Both the position numbers and the translations under genes were made by a program. A stretch of DNA of 64,000 bases, from assembly GCA_015065975.1 (NCBI GenBank), contig SVPG01000007.1:1-64000 (forward strand). The letters are read 5' to 3'. The stretch comes from Oscillospiraceae bacterium. GTDB taxonomy: Bacteria > Bacillota > Clostridia > Oscillospirales > Acutalibacteraceae. The notes below the pieces were generated by a model, which ran no database searches, was not told where the DNA came from, and saw only the letters and a list, made by a program, of their open reading frames with translations. Below, one piece after another: positions 10,065 to 17,475 of the stretch; positions within the stretch are counted from its first letter, which is position 1; the number at the start of each line of letters is the position of its first letter.

Positions 10065-10094
10065 ATTATATCAATCTTCTTTTACCAATGTCAA
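10065..10094 (-). promoter_or_regulatory. Promoter of the rnj-gdpP-rplI-dnaB-tilS-hpt-ftsH operon
   Basis: On the minus strand TTGACA (10089-10094) and TATAAT (10065-10070) are separated by 18 bases. Both hexamers are perfect. The predicted start lies about 30 bases before the rnj GTG. No other comparably strong promoter was seen before the terminator at 214-253. Confidence 0.85.
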
Positions 10095-10164
10095 TAGTCT
10101 GCACCTTTTCACACACACGATAAGTCTTTTAGGTTAATATTGTTTTATATTATGTATCTATATT

Positions 10165-10671
10165 TTACACGACATACACCAAAACCGCAAGTGATATTCC
10201 CGCTGCCGCTCCCGTAGGCGACGGCTCATACTTACAAATTCCGAAGATTCCCGCTGCCGCTTCCATAGCAGGTGCCGCCGCAGCCATTATCACCTGCACA
10301 CGCTCAGGCAGCAGTGAGGCCGTCGGAATGAGCAGCAGTGCAAAAAGCAGCGGCGGCAGCATTCCGCCCTTTCCCCTGACAGCGGCGAATGCGGCAATCG
10401 AAAAAACAGCTTCGAAAATTCCGTATCCTGCCGCACAGCACACCGCAGCACCGACAGCCGCAGCGATATCCCTTGTTCCTTCTTTTGTTTCACTGTCCGC
10501 AAGAACATATACCGTCGCCGCAAGCACTGCACAGAAAACGGTCAGCGACAGAAAGACGCCGCTTTCCCGACCGTACTCGCCCATCATCCGCCATGTACCT
10601 TTCCCAAAAACACCGATCGACGCCGAGGATATAAGCCACGTCGACGCCGCCGTTCTCAAAAAATCCTTCAT
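10165..10671 (-). CDS. Small polytopic membrane protein of unknown function
   Basis: 168 residues, not recognised. Several hydrophobic stretches rich in Ala, Val and Leu suggest four or five membrane helices (for example around residues 40-58, 68-95, 103-118 and 125-165). One short polar loop, DSETKEGTRD, probably faces the cytoplasm. A GGAG site about 10 bases before the ATG supports translation. The gene stands alone between the rnj promoter and the divergent RING-protein gene. The opposite-strand frame here is low-complexity and lacks a ribosome site, so the minus-strand frame is preferred. Confidence 0.6.
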   Translation of the reverse strand: MKDFLRTAASTWLISSASIGVFGKGTWRMMGEYGRESGVFLSLTVFCAVLAATVYVLADSETKEGTRDIAAAVGAAVCCAAGYGIFEAVFSIAAFAAVRGKGGMLPPLLFALLLIPTASLLPERVQVIMAAAAPAMEAAAGIFGICKYEPSPTGAAAGISLAVLVYVV

Positions 10672-10852
10672 ATCACACCCGCTCCAATCAGAATCAGATA
10701 TTCAAGAATATGATAACGGGTGTAAAATATTAACAAACACTGAACACCGTTTAACTTTTTGTAAAGAATGGCTTCTTATTATTGTATTATATTTTTTATC
10801 GGGGTAAAATTAAGTAACCTCATTTTCTATCGTGAAAGGACTGAAACCGTCA

Positions 10853-11851
10853 ATGTTTGATTTTTCCGGCGAATCCTGTTCGGTGTGCGGCTCTGTATTC
10901 GGCGAGCGCGATGACATCATCGTATGCCCGAAATGCGGCGCTCCGCATCATCGTGATTGCTACAAAGTCGGAAACAGATGCGCTTTTGAGGATCGCCACG
11001 AAGAGGGCTTCGAGTGGCAGTCCGAAGGACGCGGTACCGACACTTCATCTGAATCCTTCAGAGATGAGTTTCAGGCATCCGGCGATTACAGCAGGGACTC
11101 CGCCCGTTCAAAACCGAACATATGCAGAAACTGCGGCGGCAGAAACCGTGACGAGGCTCTTTACTGCGCTTACTGTGAGGCTCCGCTTTTCGGAAACGAG
11201 CGAACTTCCGATTACAGTCACTCGCCCGACGGATTCTTTACCGTCGGCAACGGAGAGGGCGCCATATCCGACGGTGAGCTCATCGAGGATATCCCCGTAG
11301 GCGATCTCAAGAAATTCATCGGTACCTCGTGGTACTATTACATACCTCAGTTCCTTTATTTTGCAAGGAATCTCAAAAAAGCAAGCATAAATCTCACCGC
11401 ATTCATCACACACGGTCTCTGGTTCATCTCACGCAAGATGTACCTCATAGGCTTTTCTCTTATGCTTGTCATGACCGCGACAAATCTTTTCCGCACATAT
11501 GTCGAGTGCAGAATGTATCCCGAGGGAATCTCAAACTATTCCGACGCATTCGCCGACACGACTGTATTCATGACCGAACACCCCCTCCTCGTGTTCGGCA
11601 TGATGGTGTGTACCGCGATACAGATCGCCGTGATATTTTTCTCGGGCGTTTTCGGAAACAGAATGTACATGTCGCACTGCATCAAGAAAACCCGCCGTCT
11701 TAACAGCGAATGCACCTCTGCCGAGCAGTTCAACAAGCGTCTGACCGAGGCGGGCGGCATATCGGTTATCCCGACAATATCGTGTGCTGCTGTCTATTTC
11801 CTTATCACCTATTATTCCAGCTATTTCATCTACACACATATTCTTGGCTGA
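10853..11851 (+). CDS. Membrane protein with prokaryotic RING finger, zinc ribbon and DUF2628-like region
   Basis: The N terminus carries C9-x2-C12, C25-x2-C28, H33-x2-C36 and C43, spaced like the prokaryotic RING finger family 1 (ESCSVCG ... VCPKCGAPHHRDCY). A second zinc ribbon follows near residue 90-115 (ICRNCGG ... YCAYCEAPLFG). The C-terminal half, from about residue 155, resembles DUF2628 (TSWYYYIPQF, then LWFISRKMYLIG) and has about three membrane helices. The zinc modules are expected on the cytoplasmic side. The ATG at 10853 gives the usual family start; an in-frame GTG at 10832 has no ribosome site. Function unknown. Confidence 0.75.
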   Translation: MFDFSGESCSVCGSVFGERDDIIVCPKCGAPHHRDCYKVGNRCAFEDRHEEGFEWQSEGRGTDTSSESFRDEFQASGDYSRDSARSKPNICRNCGGRNRDEALYCAYCEAPLFGNERTSDYSHSPDGFFTVGNGEGAISDGELIEDIPVGDLKKFIGTSWYYYIPQFLYFARNLKKASINLTAFITHGLWFISRKMYLIGFSLMLVMTATNLFRTYVECRMYPEGISNYSDAFADTTVFMTEHPLLVFGMMVCTAIQIAVIFFSGVFGNRMYMSHCIKKTRRLNSECTSAEQFNKRLTEAGGISVIPTISCAAVYFLITYYSSYFIYTHILG

Positions 11852-11898
11852 TTTTTTCCATTTGAATCCAATTATTTTCTTCGAGATCAAAAAATATA

Positions 11899-11927
11899 TT
11901 GACTCCAAAAGAGCAAAGTGCTATAAT
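11899..11927 (+). promoter_or_regulatory. Promoter of rpsF-ssb-rpsR
   Basis: TTGACT (11899-11904) and TATAAT (11922-11927) with a 17-base spacer. The predicted start is near 11934, leaving a leader of about 75 bases before rpsF. Confidence 0.87.
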
Positions 11928-11936
11928 ACGTTCGTT

Positions 11937-11983
11937 GTGCGTCATATTTTGGCGCATCATACATCCTTGCCTGCCCTGCAGGC
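11937..11983 (+). promoter_or_regulatory. Structured 5' leader of rpsF (candidate autoregulatory site)
   Basis: Two hairpins lie in the short leader. GTGCG (11937-11941) can pair with CGCAT (11953-11957). GCCTGC (11969-11974) pairs perfectly with GCAGGC (11978-11983) around a CCT loop, ending a dozen bases before the AAGGAGG ribosome site. In many bacteria the S6:S18 complex binds its own rpsF leader. I could not match the known motif base for base, so the regulatory role is inference. Confidence 0.4.
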
Positions 11984-12009
11984 CATAAGTCCATAAGGAG
12001 GTGCAAAAT

Positions 12010-12312
12010 ATGTCAACAGAAATCCAGAAGAGTGCGTATGAATCCATCCTCGTCGTTTCCTGCAAGAACGGTGAAGATTTCATCGCAGGCGTAGTCACTA
12101 AGTTCAAGGAGCTTATCGAGGCTAACGCTACTCTCGACAGCGTTGACGAGTGGGGCGTAAGAAAGCTCGCCTACCTCATCAACAAGGAGAGTGAGGGATA
12201 CTATGTGCTGTTCAACTTCACAGCAGCTGCAGAGTTCCCCGCAGAGCTCGACCGTATCTACAAGATCACGGACGGCGTTCTTCGTTCTCTCATCATCAAG
12301 AAGAACGCTTAA
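12010..12312 (+). CDS. rpsF: 30S ribosomal protein S6
   Basis: Small-subunit platform protein that pairs with S18. The sequence YESILVVSCKNGEDFIAGVVTKF, the LAYLINKESEGYYVLFNF core strand and the RIYKITDGVLRSLIIKK C-terminal strand are typical. 100 residues. The ATG at 12010 lies 8 bases after AAGGAGG; the upstream in-frame GTG at 12001 overlaps that site and is rejected. First gene of rpsF-ssb-rpsR. Confidence 0.96.
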   Translation: MSTEIQKSAYESILVVSCKNGEDFIAGVVTKFKELIEANATLDSVDEWGVRKLAYLINKESEGYYVLFNFTAAAEFPAELDRIYKITDGVLRSLIIKKNA

Positions 12313-12330
12313 TCGGAGGAGGAATGTAAT

Positions 12331-12786
12331 ATGCTCAACAGTGTAGTTCTCATGGGCAGACTTACTGCCGACCCCGAAGCTCGCACCACAGCAAGCAACC
12401 TGTCCGTTACAACCTTTACTCTGGCAGTTGAGCGCAACTATGCCAACAAGCAGAACGGTGAGCGGACAACAGATTTTATCGATATCGTAGCATGGAGAAG
12501 TACTGCGGACTTCGTCGTCCGTTACTTCAAGAAGGGACAGCTCGTCGCAGTCCAGGGCTCTCTGCAGGTCAGAAGCTATGAGGACAAGGACGGAAACAAG
12601 CGCCGCGTCTACGAGGTTCAGGCCGATCAGGTCTTCTTCGCAGAGCCCAAGCGTTCGTCCGGCGATTCGGCTCCCTCACGTTACTACGACAACCCGCCGC
12701 CCGAGAAGACGGAGGAGCCTGCCGCATTCTCTAACGGAGATGCCGGTGACTTCACTCCCATTCCCGACGACGATCTTCCATTTTAA
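12331..12786 (+). CDS. ssb: Single-stranded DNA-binding protein
   Basis: OB-fold protein that coats single-stranded DNA in replication, repair and recombination. The N terminus NSVVLMGRLTADPEAR and the core FIDIVAWRSTADFVVRYFKKGQ are family signatures. A flexible tail ends in IPDDDLPF, the acidic tip that recruits partner proteins. 151 residues. GGAGGAGG precedes the ATG. It sits between rpsF and rpsR, the classic Firmicute arrangement. Confidence 0.97.
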   Translation: MLNSVVLMGRLTADPEARTTASNLSVTTFTLAVERNYANKQNGERTTDFIDIVAWRSTADFVVRYFKKGQLVAVQGSLQVRSYEDKDGNKRRVYEVQADQVFFAEPKRSSGDSAPSRYYDNPPPEKTEEPAAFSNGDAGDFTPIPDDDLPF

Positions 12787-12806
12787 TTGACAGGAGGCTT
12801 ATATAG

Positions 12807-13061
12807 ATGGCTGACAGACCCGAAAGACCGGAACGCGACCGCGTACGCCGCAAGGGACGCAAAAAGGTCTGCAATTTCTGTGTTGACAACGTTGGCGAAA
12901 TCGACTACAAGGATGTAGCAAAGCTTCGCCGTTTCATTTCCGAGCGTGCTAAGATTCTTCCGAGACGCGTTACAGGTACCTGCGCTCATCATCAGCGCGA
13001 GCTTACCACCGCTATCAAGCGCGCACGTCACGTCGCTCTTCTCCCCTTCTCCAGCGACTAA
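12807..13061 (+). CDS. rpsR: 30S ribosomal protein S18
   Basis: Partner of S6 on the platform of the small subunit. 84 residues with a basic N terminus ([15 protein letters not shown]), then [23 protein letters not shown] and the conserved [20 protein letters not shown] motif. It keeps cysteines near the N terminus (C-x2-C) but not the full four-cysteine set of some S18 forms. Last gene of the operon, followed by a strong terminator. Confidence 0.96.
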   Translation: MADRPERPERDRVRRKGRKKVCNFCVDNVGEIDYKDVAKLRRFISERAKILPRRVTGTCAHHQRELTTAIKRARHVALLPFSSD

Positions 13062-13070
13062 TCAGCACTC

Positions 13071-13104
13071 AAATGCCTGCGTTTTCGCAGGCATTTATTT
13101 TTTG
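13071..13104 (+). terminator. Intrinsic terminator after rpsR
   Basis: Ten-pair perfect stem AAATGCCTGC (13071-13080) with GCAGGCATTT (13087-13096), loop GTTTTC, followed by ATTTTTTG. It ends the rpsF-ssb-rpsR transcript. The ribosome site of the next gene begins directly after it. Confidence 0.92.
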
Positions 13105-13122
13105 TTTTCGGAGGTAGAATTT

Positions 13123-13515
13123 ATGATCGAGGTTGTAGCCGCTCTCATACGCGATAACGACAGATTTATGATATGCCAGCGTCCTGCTCACAAAGCTCGA
13201 GGACTTCTTTGGGAGTTTGTCGGCGGCAAGGTCGAGCCGGGTGAAACAAAACAGCAGGCTCTTATACGCGAATGCCGTGAAGAGCTCGCTGTGACTGTCA
13301 GCGTCGGCGACGTTTTTACACAGGTTGTCCACGTTTATCCCGACCTGACCATAAATCTCACGGTATTCAACGCCGCTGTCTCCGAGGGTACACCGCAGAA
13401 AATCGAGCACAACGATATAAAATGGATCACGGTTTCCGAGATTCCCAACTATGATTTCTGCCCCGCCGACAAAGAAATTCTCGAGAAGATAATGTCAGAG
13501 CACAACAATATCTGA
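13123..13515 (+). CDS. mutT: MutT-type Nudix hydrolase (8-oxo-dGTP diphosphatase)
   Basis: Removes oxidised guanine nucleotides from the pool, preventing A:T to C:G changes. The Nudix box is visible as GKVEPGETKQQALIRECREE (G-x5-E-x7-RE-x2-EE form). The N terminus IEVVAALIRDNDRFMICQR and the following LLWEFVGG match the MutT/NudG group rather than other Nudix families. 130 residues. The frame is open further upstream through rpsR, but the ATG at 13123 follows GGAGG and gives the family start. The exact substrate is inferred. Confidence 0.87.
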   Translation: MIEVVAALIRDNDRFMICQRPAHKARGLLWEFVGGKVEPGETKQQALIRECREELAVTVSVGDVFTQVVHVYPDLTINLTVFNAAVSEGTPQKIEHNDIKWITVSEIPNYDFCPADKEILEKIMSEHNNI

Positions 13516-13532
13516 GCTTTTATTATTTACTA

Positions 13533-13561
13533 TTGCATTTTACATCAACATCTGATATAAT
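13533..13561 (+). promoter_or_regulatory. Promoter of the SAM-cycle operon
   Basis: TTGCAT (13533-13538) and TATAAT (13556-13561), spacer 17 bases. The predicted start near 13568 is exactly where the riboswitch fold begins. Confidence 0.83.
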
Positions 13562-13567
13562 ATTACC

Positions 13568-13652
13568 GCCATAAAGAGTGCGCGAGAGACAAGCTCGTTG
13601 ACCGCACAGCAACCTGCCGATCAGCAAGGTGCTAAAGCTTGGACGATGGGGC
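13568..13652 (+). ncRNA. Probable SAM-I/SAM-IV clan riboswitch aptamer
   Basis: The fold deduced by hand fits the SAM clan. CCAU near the 5' end can pair with AUGG at about 13646-13649 (P1). GTGCG (13578-13582) pairs with CGCAC (13603-13607) and CGAG with CTCG; the intervening TTGAC bulge resembles the kink-turn (P2). The P2 loop contains CAAG (13590-13593), which can form a pseudoknot with CTTG (13638-13641). AGCAACC (13608-13614) and GGTGCT (13628-13633) form the signature P3. A separate P4 hairpin is not evident, so it may be a SAM-I/IV variant. Genes downstream make SAM and remove SAH, which supports the ligand. Confidence 0.7.
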
Positions 13653-13694
13653 AATACGAAAATCCGCTCCCATCGTCTGGATGGGAGCTTTTTT
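13642..13694 (+). terminator. Riboswitch expression platform: antiterminator and terminator
   Basis: Two exclusive stems share the same bases. GACGATGGG (13642-13650) pairs with CCCATCGTC (13669-13677) as the antiterminator. GCTCCCATC (13666-13674) pairs with GATGGGAGC (13680-13688) and is followed by six T (13689-13694), an intrinsic terminator. The ATGGG of the antiterminator is also the 3' side of P1. Ligand binding that holds P1 closed would therefore free the terminator, giving an OFF switch. Confidence 0.85.
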
Positions 13695-13723
13695 ATGTGC
13701 TAAAAAACCGAAAGGACAACGTT

Positions 13724-15007
13724 ATGAAGATCATTATAGACGGTGCTCTTTGCATCATGCCCGATCTCACCACACGTGAAACGTCGGTATATATCGACGA
13801 CGGTATAATCGTGTCGGTCGGAACGCAGCCGCAGAATTTTACTGCCGATGAAACAATAGACGGTCGCGGCAGACTTCTCACTCCCGGTATGGTCAACGCG
13901 CACACGCACGCTTATATGACCGTGCTTCGCAACAGGGCTGACGACCTCGATTTCAACACATGGCTTTTCAAGAAAATCATGCCCGCAGAAGAGGCTCTCT
14001 CTCCCGAGGACGCTTTCAACAGCGCTCTGCTCGGCTGCGCCGAAATGCTCACCTTCGGCGTGACATCGTTCCTCGATATGCATATGTTCCCCGGCGCATC
14101 GGTAAAGGCTGCTCAGCAGTCGGGAATGCGTGCAGTTATTTCACGCGGACTTTCGGGCGGTGCCGACGATATCGACGGCGGTATACGCAGACTTCGCGAG
14201 GCACGCGAAGAGATAAAAGAATATTCCTCTCTTGAAAATATAAGCTTCATGATAGGTCCGCACGCACTCTACACCTGCGACGAGAAATATCTCTGCGAGG
14301 CTGCCGAGACTTCAAAAGAACTCGGAATCGGCATCAACACGCACCTTGCCGAAACCGAATACGAGGTCATGGTCTGCCGTGAGAAATACGGCTGCACTCC
14401 CGCCGAGCTCTATGACCGCTGCGGTCTGCTCAGTGACAGGACGGTTGCAGCTCACTGCGTACAGCTCACCGACAGCGATATCGCACTTCTCAAAGAGCGA
14501 GGCGTGAATGTTGCCGTCAACACCTCAAGCAATCTCAAGCTCGGCAACGGGTTTGCCCCTGTCGGAAAGATGCTCGATGCAGGCATAAACCTCTGCCTCG
14601 GCACCGACAGCACCGCCAGCAACAACAACCTCAGCATTCTGCGCGAGCTTCAGCTTGTTACAATGGTTCACAAGGGAGTAAATCTCGATCCCCGGTCCGT
14701 AACAGCAAAACAGGGCTTTATGATGGCAACGGCAAACGGCGCGAGAGCCCTCTTCCCCGACGAGAAGCTCGGTGTCATAGAGGTCGGTGCAAAGGCTGAC
14801 CTTGCACTCTTCCCCACAGACTGCCCGTCGATGATTCCTCTCGCAGACGCTGTATCGGCCATGAGCTATTCTTCAGCAGGTCTGCGCGCCGAAACCGTTC
14901 TTGTAAACGGAAAGGTCGTTCTCAGAAAGGGCGAGTTCACAGGTATAGATCTCGAAAAGCTGAGATCGGATATAAATGCTGCCGCAAAACGGCTTCAGAT
15001 AATATAG
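13724..15007 (+). CDS. mtaD: 5-methylthioadenosine/S-adenosylhomocysteine deaminase
   Basis: Amidohydrolase that deaminates SAH or MTA to the inosyl form. The zinc ligands are all visible: VNAHTHAYMTVLRN (H-x-H), INTHLAETEYEV, VAAHCVQLTD and LGTDSTASNNN. 427 residues from the ATG at 13724, which follows AAAGGA. The frame is open back into the riboswitch (13598), but that would place coding sequence over the aptamer and is rejected. It is the first gene after the riboswitch and is followed 10 bases later by ahcY, so SAH is the likely main substrate. Some relatives deaminate other purines. Confidence 0.88.
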   Translation: MKIIIDGALCIMPDLTTRETSVYIDDGIIVSVGTQPQNFTADETIDGRGRLLTPGMVNAHTHAYMTVLRNRADDLDFNTWLFKKIMPAEEALSPEDAFNSALLGCAEMLTFGVTSFLDMHMFPGASVKAAQQSGMRAVISRGLSGGADDIDGGIRRLREAREEIKEYSSLENISFMIGPHALYTCDEKYLCEAAETSKELGIGINTHLAETEYEVMVCREKYGCTPAELYDRCGLLSDRTVAAHCVQLTDSDIALLKERGVNVAVNTSSNLKLGNGFAPVGKMLDAGINLCLGTDSTASNNNLSILRELQLVTMVHKGVNLDPRSVTAKQGFMMATANGARALFPDEKLGVIEVGAKADLALFPTDCPSMIPLADAVSAMSYSSAGLRAETVLVNGKVVLRKGEFTGIDLEKLRSDINAAAKRLQII

Positions 15008-15017
15008 GAGGTATCGC

Positions 15018-16253
15018 ATGAGTCAGATAAGAGATATAACCCTCGCCCCCGAGGGTGAAAAGAAAATCGAATGGGTCAAACGATATATGCCCGTTCTGCG
15101 CAGTATCGAAGAGGAATTTACAAAAACAAGACCTTTTGAGGGTGTAAAAATCGCACTCTCGGTACATATGGAAGCAAAGACCGCATATCTCTGCCGTGTG
15201 CTTGCAGCAGGCGGTGCAGAGATGCACGTCACAGGCTGCAACCCCCTCTCCACTCAGGACGATGTTGCTGCAGCTGTCGCAGCGGGCGGAATTGATGTTC
15301 ACGCATGGTACGGCGCAACGGCTGAGGAATACGAAAATCATCTGATTTCCGTTCTCTCTCCCGGCGCAAACATAATAATCGACGACGGCGGAGATCTCGT
15401 AAATCTTCTCCACACAAAGCTCACCCATCTCATTCCCGATGTTATCGGCGGCTGTGAGGAGACCACCACAGGTATCCACAGACTGCGTCAGATGGCTCAC
15501 GAGGGAACGCTCCGATTCCCGATGATAACCGTCAACGACGCCGACTGCAAGCATCTGTTTGACAACCGTTACGGCACAGGTCAGTCGGTATGGGACGGTA
15601 TCAACCGCACAACAAACCTCATCGTTGCAGGCAAGACCGTCGTTGTCGCAGGCTATGGCTGGTGCGGCAGAGGTGTTGCAATGCGCGCAAAAGGAATGGG
15701 CGCAAAGGTCATCGTAACGGAGATCGACCCCGTCAAGGCTATCGAAGCGATAATGGACGGATTCACCGTTATGCCTATGATAGACGCTGCTCCTCTCGGC
15801 GATATGTTTGTCTGTGTCACGGGCTGCTGCTCGGTCATAAACGGCGAGCATATGAAGCTTATGAAGGACGGCGCTGTAATGTGCAACGCAGGTCATTTCG
15901 ATGTTGAAATAAATCTCGGTGATCTTGAAGCCATGAGCACCTCGGTATTCGAAGCACGCCGCAACATAGACGGCTATGTGCTCGAAAACGGTCGTACACT
16001 CTTCGTCCTTGCAAAGGGCAGACTCGTCAATCTCGCTTCGGGTGACGGACACCCTGCCGAGATTATGGATATGAGCTTCGCCATTCAGGCGCTGAGCGCT
16101 AAATATCTCTGTGAAAACAGAGATTCCATCACCGAAAAGGTTATCGCTGTCCCGAGAGAGATCGACATTGCCGTAGCTGAGAAGAAGCTTTCATCAATGG
16201 GCGGCGCACTCGATATCCTCACTCAGGAACAGAGAATATATCTTGGAATATAA
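15018..16253 (+). CDS. ahcY: Adenosylhomocysteinase
   Basis: NAD-dependent reversible hydrolysis of SAH to adenosine and homocysteine, relieving product inhibition of methyltransferases. Substrate residues are kept: EETTTGIHRL, then NDADCKHLFDNRYG (the Lys-Asp-Asn catalytic group). The NAD site is GYGWCGRGVAMRAKGMGAKV, and CNAGHFDVEI follows. 411 residues is shorter than the ~430-470 of many bacteria and eukaryotes and resembles the compact Thermotoga/archaeal form. It lies between mtaD and metK, so it shares the riboswitch. Confidence 0.95.
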   Translation: MSQIRDITLAPEGEKKIEWVKRYMPVLRSIEEEFTKTRPFEGVKIALSVHMEAKTAYLCRVLAAGGAEMHVTGCNPLSTQDDVAAAVAAGGIDVHAWYGATAEEYENHLISVLSPGANIIIDDGGDLVNLLHTKLTHLIPDVIGGCEETTTGIHRLRQMAHEGTLRFPMITVNDADCKHLFDNRYGTGQSVWDGINRTTNLIVAGKTVVVAGYGWCGRGVAMRAKGMGAKVIVTEIDPVKAIEAIMDGFTVMPMIDAAPLGDMFVCVTGCCSVINGEHMKLMKDGAVMCNAGHFDVEINLGDLEAMSTSVFEARRNIDGYVLENGRTLFVLAKGRLVNLASGDGHPAEIMDMSFAIQALSAKYLCENRDSITEKVIAVPREIDIAVAEKKLSSMGGALDILTQEQRIYLGI

Positions 16254-16278
16254 CAAATAACAGAAAGGATTTATAATT

Positions 16279-17472
16279 ATGGCAAGATTTCTTTTTACTT
16301 CCGAATCGGTTACCGAGGGACATCCCGACAAGATCTGCGATCAGATCTCCGATGCCGTCCTCGACGAAATAATGAAAAATGATCCCATGGGCAGAGTCGC
16401 CTGTGAAACCACCGTCACAACAGGTATGGTCTTTATCATGGGCGAGATAACCACCAGCCATTATGTAGATATCCCGAAGATCGCCCGCGACGTTATCAGA
16501 AACATCGGCTACAACGACGCTGCAATGGGCTTTGACTGTGATTCATGCGCTGTTCTCACAAGCATAGACGAGCAGTCCGCAGATATCGCTCTCGGCGTTG
16601 ACAAGTCGCTCGAGACAAAGGAGAGCGGCGAGGACGCTCTCGACCACGGTGCAGGCGATCAGGGCATGATGTTCGGTTACGCCTGCGACGAGACCGAGGA
16701 GCTTATGCCTCTCCCCATCTCCCTCGCTCACAAGCTCGCAAAGAAGCTGACTGCAATCAGAAAGTCGGGCGAAGTCGATTATCTCTGCCCCGACGGAAAG
16801 ACTCAGGTCACCGTCGAATATGACAGCGATACCAAGCGTCCCGTCAGAGTCGACACCATCGTCATCTCCACTCAGCACAGAGATTACGCATCCCTCGATC
16901 AGATTCGCAAAGACATGATTGAGCGTGTCATTCTTACCACCGTTCCCGCCGAGCTTATTGACGAGAACACAAAGTTCTTCGTAAACCCCACCGGTCGTTT
17001 TGTCATCGGCGGACCGCACGGCGATTCCGGTCTCACGGGAAGAAAGATAATCGTTGACACCTACGGAGGAAGCGCTCCTCACGGCGGCGGATGCTTCTCG
17101 GGCAAGGATCCCACAAAGGTCGACCGCAGCGCTGCATACGCTGCACGTTACGTTGCAAAGAATGTTGTTGCCGCAGGTCTTGCAAAACGCTGCCAGGTTC
17201 AGATCGCTTATGCAATCGGTGTCGCAAGCCCCGTTTCGGTCAACGTTGACACATTCGGCACAGGCGTTGTTTCCGACGATATTCTCGCACAGGCCGTATC
17301 CAAGGTATTCGATCTTCGTCCCACAGCAATTATCCGTGATCTCGAGCTCAGACGTCCCATCTACACTCAGCTCGCCGCTTACGGTCACATCGGACGCACC
17401 GATCTCGGCGTAAAATGGGAGGATACCGACCGCACAGACGCACTCAAGGCTGCAGTCGAGTCTCTTAAGTAA
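16279..17472 (+). CDS. metK: S-adenosylmethionine synthetase
   Basis: Makes SAM from methionine and ATP as a cytoplasmic tetramer. Signatures: [20 protein letters not shown] at the N terminus, the ATP motif [16 protein letters not shown] near residue 117, and the phosphate-binding [19 protein letters not shown] near residue 260. 397 residues. AGAAAGGA precedes the ATG. Third gene of the riboswitch operon, so the switch closes a feedback loop on SAM. Confidence 0.97.
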   Translation: MARFLFTSESVTEGHPDKICDQISDAVLDEIMKNDPMGRVACETTVTTGMVFIMGEITTSHYVDIPKIARDVIRNIGYNDAAMGFDCDSCAVLTSIDEQSADIALGVDKSLETKESGEDALDHGAGDQGMMFGYACDETEELMPLPISLAHKLAKKLTAIRKSGEVDYLCPDGKTQVTVEYDSDTKRPVRVDTIVISTQHRDYASLDQIRKDMIERVILTTVPAELIDENTKFFVNPTGRFVIGGPHGDSGLTGRKIIVDTYGGSAPHGGGCFSGKDPTKVDRSAAYAARYVAKNVVAAGLAKRCQVQIAYAIGVASPVSVNVDTFGTGVVSDDILAQAVSKVFDLRPTAIIRDLELRRPIYTQLAAYGHIGRTDLGVKWEDTDRTDALKAAVESLK

Positions 17473-17475
17473 TTT

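Noticed and set aside
13598..13723. Upstream extension of the deaminase frame through the riboswitch
   Set aside because: The frame is open by chance; the terminator and aptamer lie there and the family start is at 13724 with a ribosome site.
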